A stretch of DNA of 64,000 nucleotides from the NCBI RefSeq assembly GCF_009865385.1, contig NZ_WWJT01000317.1, forward strand, positions 1 through 64,000, written 5' to 3'. This DNA is from Streptomyces sp. SID486 (GTDB lineage: Bacteria > Actinomycetota > Actinomycetes > Streptomycetales > Streptomycetaceae). Shown one piece after another: positions 57,234-64,000 of this stretch (positions are counted from its first letter, which is position 1; each line of letters opens with the position of its first letter). The translations under genes were made by a program, and so were the position numbers. The notes under the pieces are model-generated. The model worked only from the letters and a program-made list of their open reading frames with translations, did no database searches and was not told where the DNA came from.

Positions 57234-58505
57234 TCAGCGGACGGCTGCGACGCAGGGTGGTGGTTCGCCGCCGTCGGCGCTGACCGTCGTGGCGACCGTC
57301 GGGCCGTCGAGGGCGGTGCTGAGGGTGTCGATGGCCTGGCGCTGGAGGCGGAGCCTCACATGGGCGCAGACGGTGGCGGTGACGCCTACCTGGGCGTGGC
57401 CGAGGAGTTCCTTGATCACGACGAGCTCGACGCCCTGTTCCAGGAGCAGGGTGGCGGTCGAGTGCCTGAGGTCGTGGAAGCGGATGCGGCGGAGGCCGAC
57501 CTTGCGGAGAAGCGTGGCGAGGGCACGGGTGAGGTTGGTCGGGTCGATGGGTCGACCCTGCGCTGCGGTGAACACGTGTTCGCCGGGTTACCACGAGGCG
57601 TCTGCGGCCTCCCACTCTTGCTGCTGCTGTTCGTGGTGAAGCTTCAGCGAGTGGAGGCAACGGCTGGGAAGGGCGATACGGCGCTCGGAGGCCCGGGTCT
57701 GGTGAGCAGCGTGATGAGCCCACCTGCGGCGGCGCCCTGCAAGGTTCGGCTGATCGCGGCGGTGCCCGCGTCGAGGTTGAGGTCTTCCCGGGTCAGGCCG
57801 AGGAGTTCGCCCTTACGGAGTCCGGTGTGGGGGGCGAGTTCGAACAGCGCGTGCAACCGGTGTCCGCGCGTGGCCGCGAGGAACTGGCGGGCTTCGTCGG
57901 CGGTGAGAGGTTCGAAGCGACGGGGCCGTGGGGTGCCGGGCGGACGTTGCGGGCGACGTTGCGCGGGATCTCTTCCTCGCGGACGGCGAGCTCCAGGGCG
58001 GACTTGAGCACGGAACGGATGTAGGCGAGCGTCAGGGGAGAGAGCACCTCGTGGCAGCACTGGCCGGCGGTACAGCAGTGGGGCTCATCGTGCCGGGCGT
58101 CGATAACCGAGCGCACAGCACTGGCAGGTGGTGCGGATCTGGTTGAGCCAGGTGCGGACGTCCTTGGCGATGGGCTTGGCCAGCTTCTTCCTGCCCAGGC
58201 CGGGATGAGGTAGCGGTTGACGCAGGCGGTGTAGCGGGTGTGGGTGTTCTCGCGGAGGTGGTGGTCGGCGACGTTCTCCAGCCAGTACGTCAGGAACGCG
58301 GCCACGCTGCCCTGCGCGGACCGAATGGGGAGGCCGCGATTGCTAGCGGCGATCTTTTCGGTGAGCTTGGGCAGGGCCTTCTTGCAGGTGGTGCCATAAA
58401 TGCGGATGCGCTTGCGGGTGTTGCCGGGGGCCAGCACGTATCCGGCGCCCCCAGCGGCCGTCCTCGCGCTGGTAGACGGTTCTCTGAACCAGAACTCGTG
58501 ATGTC
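57234..58505 (-). pseudogene. Decayed tyrosine integrase
   Basis: The pieces of a Streptomyces-type phage/element integrase appear in order on the minus strand but in different frames. They are TVYQREDGRW and LAPGNTRKRIRIYGTTCKKA (N-terminal arm), AAFLTYWLENVADHHLRENTHTRY (SAM-like core-binding domain), HTGLRKGELLGLTREDLNLD (first catalytic Arg), ERRIALPSRCLHSLKLHHE and IRFHDLRHSTATLL...LGHAQVGVTATVCAHV. At least three frame breaks and a TAA near 57590 interrupt it. The nucleophile Tyr is Cys (TGC, complement of 57366-57368), so it could not work even if repaired. It marks the right part of an old mobile element that may have brought the RHS module. Confidence 0.85.
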
Positions 58506-58527
58506 GGGCCTCGCGGGCTGAGGTTTG

Positions 58528-58995
58528 TCAGATGTGGGCCCTGATTTGCCGCACTGGATGCCCGAGTGCGGCCTCGACGGCGGTCAGTTCCTCGTCGCTG
58601 AACCAGGTGCGCTCAGGGTTCCAGATGGCGATCTCGAATCGAGCAAAGCCACAGGGCCAGTCATAGTCCAGTGCGTCCAGCGAGGTCGCGGTGCCGCAGC
58701 AGGGGACCACCACGGCGAGGGTTGCGAAGCCGTCGTCGCAGTGGGCCTCGAGCAGGTCGCCCCACCACTCGGTGTCGATCGACGCACCGCAGTGGGGACA
58801 CCCGATCTTCTGCAGATTCTGACCGCAGTCGACGACGGCGAGTGTGTCGTGCCAGGTGACGTCGATCTCGACGTCGTCGCCGCCGGGGAGCCCGGGGACC
58901 AGGTCTTCCACGATCGACGCAGTACGGTCGGCCGCGGCCTGCTCGGGCTGCCAGTGCGGGTCGGTCGGAATGACGGAGAGGACGTCGTCGCTCAT
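58528..58995 (-). CDS. Uncharacterised protein with zinc-ribbon motif
   Basis: The 155-residue protein (ATG at 58995; an ATG 11 codons earlier is possible) is acidic, with no signal peptide. In the middle it has IGCPHCGASIDTEWWGDLL, a Cys-x2-Cys half site, and about 30 residues later VVPCCGTATSLDAL, a second Cys pair, so one zinc ribbon is likely. The end (WPCGFARFEIAIWNPERTWFSDEELTAVEAALGHPVRQI) resembles small streptomycete proteins of unknown function. It follows the integrase remnant on the same strand and could be cargo of the same element. Confidence 0.7.
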   Translation of the reverse strand: MSDDVLSVIPTDPHWQPEQAAADRTASIVEDLVPGLPGGDDVEIDVTWHDTLAVVDCGQNLQKIGCPHCGASIDTEWWGDLLEAHCDDGFATLAVVVPCCGTATSLDALDYDWPCGFARFEIAIWNPERTWFSDEELTAVEAALGHPVRQIRAHI

Positions 58996-59083
58996 GGGCT
59001 CACTCGATTCGTCGGGCGGGAACCTCATTCCAGGCGACGCGATGCTACTGATCGCGCGTGGGGGGGCGGGTTCTCAGCTGGTC

Positions 59084-59300
59084 ACGCGTCGAGGGCCGGC
59101 CCGGTGCCGGTGAGGCAGCCGTCGAGCAGTTGGCGTCGATACCGCAGCATCTTGAGCTTGCGCTTCACGGTCCGGGTGATCTGCCCCAGGTCGGCGGCGG
59201 CGAGATTGCCGAGGTCGTGCTTCTGCTCCCCCGCTGGAACACGTCCAACGGGGGAGATCGACCAACAGCGTCCCGGTGTCCGAGGGCGGTACCTGCGGGC
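59084..59300 (-). pseudogene. Small coding remnant, family unknown
   Basis: One minus-strand frame reads through about 60 codons without a stop, ending RKLKMLRYRRQLLDGCLTG and a few more residues before TGA, with protein-like composition but no credible start or ribosome site. It looks like the 3' end of a lost gene. The rest of 59029-59317 contains nothing I can support. Confidence 0.3.
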
Positions 59301-59317
59301 CGCCCGGTGCGCCGGGG

Positions 59318-62300
59318 TCAGGCCGTGGCGAGGGTGAAGACGTGGAGGTCCGTGGCGCGCGGGAGGGTGACGGCGGCGATCCGTTTGCCGGCCGGGGCCC
59401 GGTACGGGGTGGTGGCGAAGACGTACGTCGGCACGGGGTCCCTGTCCGCGCCCGCGACGTTGCGGTACGCGGTCTTGGCGACGACTTCGTTGCCGTACCG
59501 GACGGTGCCGCCGCCACCGCCCATGGTCCAGTCGGTGAAGGACAGGTCGGCGGTGCCGGTGGTGCCGTCGGTGTAGGTGACGGTCGCTTCGGCCCGCTGG
59601 TCGCCGTCGACGGCGCTGCCGATGAAGGACAGCGCGGCTGCGGGGGCGGGCAGCCGGACGGTCTGGCCGGCGGCGGTGGCGTTGTCGGGGCGGCCGGCCG
59701 GTGAGCCGGGCCAGGTGAAGCCGAGGCCGCCGGCCGTGGAGTGCCCGCCCGGGGTGAGGCCGGCCGCCGCGAGGGCCTGGCGGGAGTAGCTCCAGCCGCC
59801 GCCGTCGTAGTCGGCCTCGTCGTGTTCGCCGGTGTCGTCGGAGATGCCCGTGCTGTCGTAGGCGGCGAGCAGGGTGCCGTGGGCGGCCACGGTGAGCGAC
59901 ACCGGCTGGGCGTAGGAGGAGTCGCCCGAGGTCACGGTGATCCTGACGTCGGCGAAGCCCTGCTCGGCGTCCCGGGCCGCGGTGAGGGTGATCTCCTGGG
60001 CGCCGTCGGTCACGGTGCCCTCGGCCGGGGCGGCGCTCACCCCGGGCGGGGTCTCCACCCGGAAGCGCACCTCGGGGCCGGTGCCGCCGGTCAGCGACAG
60101 CGCCCGGACACCGACCTTCGTGCTGTCCCCCGGGGCGAGGGTGGCCGTGGTGGGGCCGACCCCGATCTGGTACGGCTGCTCGCCCTCCCGGAACGACGGC
60201 GGCGGGCTGTCCGCGCCCCAGCCGCGGTCCGGGACGGAGGACAGGGTGTAGTCGAGCCGGCCGCCGTCCCGGACGAAGGACGCGGGCAGCCAGGGGCGGT
60301 CGGCGGCCCGGCCGTCGACCTTAAGGGACCGGACGTAGGGGGCGTCGGCGGCCGCTCCGGTGGCGTGGACGGTGATGTCGCCGCCCCGCGGGCGGTGGAT
60401 CTCGATCCGTTCGAACAGCGGTGAGGCCAGTACCAGTTCGGCACGGGACGGTACCTGTGGGTACATGCCGAGGGCGGAGAAGACGTACCAGGCGGACATC
60501 GCGCCGAGGTCGTCGTTGCCCGGGATGCCGCCGGGCTCGGTGGTCCACAGCTGCCGCATCGCCGCGCGGACGGTCTCCTGCGTCTTGTAGGGGGCGCCCG
60601 CGTAGTCGTACAGGTAGGGGACGTTGATCGACGGCTCGTTGTCCAGCTCGGACTTGGTGCCGCCGCTGCCGGTGAAGGCCCAGCCGCCGCCGGCGTCGTG
60701 GAAGAAGTCGTCCAGCCTGGCCAGTGCCCTGTCCCGGCCGCCCATCGCCGCGAAGAGGCCCGCCGGGTCGTGCGGGACCATCCAGGTGTACTGGGCGGCC
60801 GTGCCCTCGACGAATCCGCTGCCGGTGCCCGGCGTGAAGCCGGGGACCCAGCTGCCGTCCGCCTTGCGGCCCGCGATGTAGCCGCCGCCCGGATCGGCCG
60901 CGACGTCGAAGCTGTTCTGCCACCACTGGGCGCGGCGGGCGAAGGCGGCCGCCGTGTCCTTCCTCCCCGCCGCGCGGGCGAGCTGGGACAGCGCGAAGTC
61001 CGCGGTGGACATCTCCAGGGTCTCGGCGGCCCCGCCCCAGGCGTTGGAGACGGAGGGCATGTAGTGCAGCTTCAGGTACTTGTCGAGCGAGGGCCGCTGC
61101 CCCACCGACAGCACGGGCTTGCCGGCCGGGGAGAGGTCCCCGGCCGTGGGTACGGTCGCCGCCCGGACGAGCGAGGCGAGGGCGCCTCGCAGGTCGAAGT
61201 CCTCGCCGCCGAAGGCGCGGATGCCGGCCAGCGCGGTCGGCGAGGGGTCGCCGTTCATGACGTGGGTGCCGCTCGCGCCGTGCAGCCAGCGGTCCCAGAC
61301 ACCGCCGTTCTGCCGGGCGAGTTCGTACAGGGACTGCGCGATGTCCGAGCCCGTGCGCGGGTTCAGCAGGGTCAGCAGCTGCACCTGGTCGCGGTACACG
61401 TCCCAGCCGGAGAAGGTGCCGTACTGGGCCCGGTGCCCCCTGCCGACGGTGTGCACCCTGCCGTCGGCGCCGCGGTACCGGCCGTCGGCGTCGCTGATGA
61501 CGTTCGGGTGGAGCAGTGCGTGGTAGAGCGCGGTGTAGAAGGTGGTGCGCTCGGCGTCCGTGCCGCCGCCGACCCGGACGGCTCCCAGGCGTTCCCGCCA
61601 GGCCCGGCGGGCGGCGTCCCGGACGGCGTCGAAGGACCGGCCCGGCGGGTTCTCGGCGGCCAGGTTGTCCTCGGCGGCCTCCGGGCTGACGTAGGAGATG
61701 CCGACCTGGGCGTTCACCGGGCCGTCGCCGGGCGCGAACTCCACGTAGGCGCCCGCGCCCTTCCCGGCGACGGGCCGTCCGCCCTGCGAGAAGCCGCCGG
61801 TCCCGCCGGAGGTGTGCCGGGACCCGGGCTCCAGGTCGCCGTCGTGCCAGGTGCCGGTGGACGTGAAGGCGCGGTCGAAGCGCGCGGTGAAGTAGAGGGT
61901 GTAGTAGGCGCGTCGTCCCTCGGGGTCGAGATAGCCGCAGAAGTTGCCGGAGGTGACCGAGCCGGAGATCGTCCGGGTGGCCGGGTCGACGGTGACCGTC
62001 GAGTCCTGTGAGCCCACCTCGGAGTTGGCGGTGCGCACGAGCAGGGAGGCGGCCCTGCCCGCCGGGTAGGCGAAGCGGGCCGAGCCGGTGCGGGCGGTGG
62101 CGGTGAGGTCGGCGGTGACGCCGGAGGCCAGGCCCACCTTGTAGTGGCCGGGCTCGGCGGTCTCGTCGGCGTGGCTGAAGCCGGACGCGTAGACGGCATC
62201 GGCGGTGTCGCTCGCCGGTGAGGAGGTGACCTCGCCCGCGTACGGGAAGAACGGGATGTCCCCGCTGCCGCCGGCGCAGCCGGTGCCGGACATGTGGGTG

Positions 62301-62587
62301 AGGCTGAAACCCCGGATGCGGGTGGCGTCGTACCGGTAGCCGCCCGGGGCGGCGGTTCTCGTCGCGTCGCCGCGCGTGTTCTCCGGGCTCCAGGAGAGCA
62401 TGCCGAACGGCACGACGGCGCCCGGGAAGACGTCGCCGCCGTTGCCGGTGCCGATCAGCGGGTCGACGTACCCGGTGGGGTCCTCGACGAGGCCGGGTGG
62501 TGCGGTGGCCGCCGCGAGGGCGGGAGGGGCGGTGCCGGCGGTCGCCAGAAGCGCGGCCAGCAGCAGGGACGTGGGTCGGAAACGCAT
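59318..62587 (-). CDS. Secreted GH92 alpha-mannosidase
   Basis: This 1089-residue exported protein has a signal peptide (about 1-26), the GH92 N-terminal beta domain starting at YVDPLIGTGNGGDVFPGAVVPFGM, and the (alpha/alpha)6 catalytic domain (about 330-780). A C-terminal region follows with an NPCBM/alpha-galactosidase-associated-like segment and a closing beta domain (about 780-1089). Hallmarks are YGTFSGWDVYRDQVQLL, the general-acid segment DNEPSINVPYLYDYAG with Glu651, and GNDDLGAMSAWYVFSALGMYP. All catalytic features look normal, so it should cut alpha-linked mannose from mannans or glycans. The ATG at 62587 has GGAGGAAGGG upstream. Its promoter carries the same operator as the first GH92 gene. 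Confidence 0.92.
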   Translation of the reverse strand: MRFRPTSLLLAALLATAGTAPPALAAATAPPGLVEDPTGYVDPLIGTGNGGDVFPGAVVPFGMLSWSPENTRGDATRTAAPGGYRYDATRIRGFSLTHMSGTGCAGGSGDIPFFPYAGEVTSSPASDTADAVYASGFSHADETAEPGHYKVGLASGVTADLTATARTGSARFAYPAGRAASLLVRTANSEVGSQDSTVTVDPATRTISGSVTSGNFCGYLDPEGRRAYYTLYFTARFDRAFTSTGTWHDGDLEPGSRHTSGGTGGFSQGGRPVAGKGAGAYVEFAPGDGPVNAQVGISYVSPEAAEDNLAAENPPGRSFDAVRDAARRAWRERLGAVRVGGGTDAERTTFYTALYHALLHPNVISDADGRYRGADGRVHTVGRGHRAQYGTFSGWDVYRDQVQLLTLLNPRTGSDIAQSLYELARQNGGVWDRWLHGASGTHVMNGDPSPTALAGIRAFGGEDFDLRGALASLVRAATVPTAGDLSPAGKPVLSVGQRPSLDKYLKLHYMPSVSNAWGGAAETLEMSTADFALSQLARAAGRKDTAAAFARRAQWWQNSFDVAADPGGGYIAGRKADGSWVPGFTPGTGSGFVEGTAAQYTWMVPHDPAGLFAAMGGRDRALARLDDFFHDAGGGWAFTGSGGTKSELDNEPSINVPYLYDYAGAPYKTQETVRAAMRQLWTTEPGGIPGNDDLGAMSAWYVFSALGMYPQVPSRAELVLASPLFERIEIHRPRGGDITVHATGAAADAPYVRSLKVDGRAADRPWLPASFVRDGGRLDYTLSSVPDRGWGADSPPPSFREGEQPYQIGVGPTTATLAPGDSTKVGVRALSLTGGTGPEVRFRVETPPGVSAAPAEGTVTDGAQEITLTAARDAEQGFADVRITVTSGDSSYAQPVSLTVAAHGTLLAAYDSTGISDDTGEHDEADYDGGGWSYSRQALAAAGLTPGGHSTAGGLGFTWPGSPAGRPDNATAAGQTVRLPAPAAALSFIGSAVDGDQRAEATVTYTDGTTGTADLSFTDWTMGGGGGTVRYGNEVVAKTAYRNVAGADRDPVPTYVFATTPYRAPAGKRIAAVTLPRATDLHVFTLATA

Positions 62588-62739
62588 GACGCGGCCCTTC
62601 CTCCTAACGGACGGGTCGCGCACCACAGGTCGCACAAGCCGCAGGGACAGTAGCGTGCGCCACCGGTACCACGGAAGAGCGCGTACGCCTCGGCAGGCGC
62701 GCCACCGGGTTCACCCGGACGGGGCGGGCCAAGTGGGTT

Positions 62740-62796
62740 GACATCGTTGTCGGTTGAGGCGGTAGAGTCACCTCAGGACCAGATGACAACGATGTC
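62740..62796 (-). promoter_or_regulatory. Paired LacI-like operators upstream of the second GH92 gene
   Basis: GACATCGTTGTC (62740-62751) and GACAACGATGTC (62785-62796) are exact inverses of one another, with centres 45 bp apart (about four DNA turns), which suits looping. Both differ by one base from the palindrome before the first GH92 gene. On the minus strand TTGTCA and TCTACC, 17 nt apart, lie in this region and form a possible promoter overlapping the upstream operator. The remaining parts of the 477-nt gap (62588-62739 and 62797-63064) contain no gene I can support. Confidence 0.65.
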
Positions 62797-63064
62797 GCGC
62801 CGCCCGTCCGTCACACAAGCCGTGTACGTCCAGGCCAACCCCTCCGGGCAGGTACACCCACCCCCCTCACCTGCCCGGCTCGCGGACCCGGTGACTCGGC
62901 CACCGGGTCCGCCGGAGCCGTCCGACGCGTCGGCGCGGCCGACGCCGTGACCCGCGCCGCACCGGGCTGCGGACCGGCCGGAAGGGGTCGAGGGGCGAGC
63001 GAAACGTGTCCAGCTCGTGGACGAGCCATAGCCACCTCAAAACCACCAGTGCTACAAATACCGC

Positions 63065-64000
63065 ATGTCGGACGCATACGCCCGATTCAGGCGCCTCGCG
63101 TGGCGCACCGTGATCGGCAAGAGTCCCCGGAGCGTCGCCGGGCAGGTCTTCCTGCTCCAGGTGGTGCTGGTGGTGCTGCTCGTCCTCTGCGCCGTCCTCG
63201 CCCTCCTCCTGCAGTCCAAGCGGGACACCACCACCGAGGCCAGGCGCCGGTCCATAGCCGTCGCGGAGACCTTCGCCCACGCTCCGGGAGTGCTCCAGGC
63301 GCTGCGGCTGCCCGAGCCGTCCAAGGTCCTCCAGCCCCTGACGGAGGCCGGGCGCAAGGCCGCGGGTGTCGACTTCATCGTGGTCATGGACACCCGCGGC
63401 ATCCGCTACACGCATCCGATCCCCGCCCGGATCGGCGAGCGGTTCGTGGGCAACATCGCGCCGTCCCTGGCCGGGCGCGTCTACACCGAGAGCGTGAACG
63501 GTCCGCTGGGCCGTGAGGTGCAGGCCACCGTGCCCGTCGACGACGCCCGCGGCAAGGTGGTCGCCCTGGTCTCCGCGGGGCTGAAGGTCAAGAACGTGAC
63601 CAGCGCGCTGGACCGGCAGCTGCCCATCATCCTGGGCGCCGGAGCCGTCGCGCTCGTGGTGTCGACCGGCGGTACGGCTCTGGTGGGCAGGCGGCTGCGG
63701 CGGCAGACCCACAGCCTGGCCCCGGACGAGATGTCCCGCATGTACGAGCATCACGACACGGTCCTGCACTCGGTGCGCGAGGGCGTGCTCATCATCGACG
63801 CCGGCGGCCGGCTGCTGCTCGCCAACGACGAGGCGCGGCGGCTGCTGGAGCTGCCCGCCGACGTCGAGGGGTGCGTCGTACGGGAGCTGCCGGGCCTCGA
63901 CCCGGCGACGCTGGAACTGCTCGGCTCCGGCCGGGAGGCCAGCGACGAGGTGCACTTCGCCATGGGGCGCCTGCTGGCGGTCAACCAGCGGCCCACGGAC
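63065..64000 (+). CDS. CitA/DcuS-like sensor histidine kinase (5' part, cut by the window end)
   Basis: The visible 312 residues have a first membrane helix near 27-48 (VFLLQVVLVVLLVLCAVLALLL), an extracytoplasmic sensor domain (about 49-182) with the FIVVMDTRGIRYTHPIPARIGERFVG signature of CitA/DcuS-type PAS sensors, a second membrane helix near 184-206, and a cytoplasmic PAS domain starting EHHDTVLHSVREGVLIIDAGGRLLLANDEARRLL. The kinase domain lies beyond the window. Such proteins sense di- or tricarboxylates and pair with a CitB-like regulator, probably the next gene. No ribosome site precedes the ATG, but TACAAA ends 7 nt upstream, so translation may be leaderless. Confidence 0.85.
   Translation, partial: MSDAYARFRRLAWRTVIGKSPRSVAGQVFLLQVVLVVLLVLCAVLALLLQSKRDTTTEARRRSIAVAETFAHAPGVLQALRLPEPSKVLQPLTEAGRKAAGVDFIVVMDTRGIRYTHPIPARIGERFVGNIAPSLAGRVYTESVNGPLGREVQATVPVDDARGKVVALVSAGLKVKNVTSALDRQLPIILGAGAVALVVSTGGTALVGRRLRRQTHSLAPDEMSRMYEHHDTVLHSVREGVLIIDAGGRLLLANDEARRLLELPADVEGCVVRELPGLDPATLELLGSGREASDEVHFAMGRLLAVNQRPTD

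Overview
The window is a high-GC actinobacterial chromosome segment, almost certainly Streptomyces. It carries bldD with an intact c-di-GMP motif, an actinobacterial integration host factor, frequent GTG starts, 4-nt stop/start overlaps and long GC hairpins. Gene content matches two blocks that, as I recall, lie far apart in S. coelicolor: the metK-coaBC-rpoZ-gmk-ihf-pyr-bldD-nusB-efp-pepP block (about SCO1476-SCO1492), and the DUF3000-response regulator-RNase D-fadAB-dxs-xylFGH-rok7B7-ngcEFG block (about SCO6030-SCO6005). The join lies at about 17.70-17.97 kb.

Left part (0.1-17.7 kb): a long minus-strand series. It holds the pyrimidine cluster pyrR-pyrB-pyrC-(membrane protein)-carA-carB-pyrD-pyrF, then ihf, gmk, rpoZ, coaBC and metK. 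A PyrR-type RNA motif sits in the pyrR leader. bldD is divergent from pyrR, with a promoter overlapping a BldD-like inverted repeat, and pepP-efp-nusB runs toward it.

Middle (18-41 kb): a DUF3000 protein, an orphan LuxR-type response regulator, RNase D, a fadA-fadB beta-oxidation operon, a possible propeller protein, a small PIN/NYN protein, a GT-C membrane glycosyltransferase, an APC permease, dxs, a xylose-type ABC operon with its ROK regulator, and an ngcEFG-type amino-sugar ABC operon. Candidate ROK and DasR operators match these transport genes. Several intergenic stretches hold tandem repeats, two of them starting at the stop codon of the preceding gene.

Right part (41-64 kb): two GH92 alpha-mannosidase genes flank an accessory island. 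Both GH92 promoters carry the same 12-bp LacI-like operator (one copy at the first, two inverted copies at the second), so they probably form one regulon. The first GH92 has Gln where the second has the expected Glu general acid, which suggests mannosyl-phosphate uncapping rather than ordinary mannosidase activity. The island holds a secreted DNRLRE/triple-LamG protein, a 2310-residue RHS protein with a Hint domain and a roughly 107-residue Cys/His C-terminal toxin candidate, an overlapping lower-GC immunity candidate, a decayed tyrosine integrase (catalytic Tyr changed to Cys) and a small zinc-ribbon protein. The window ends inside a CitA/DcuS-like sensor kinase gene.

The RHS/LamG/immunity module is the best candidate for an undescribed system. 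The GH92 pair with its shared operator is the second.
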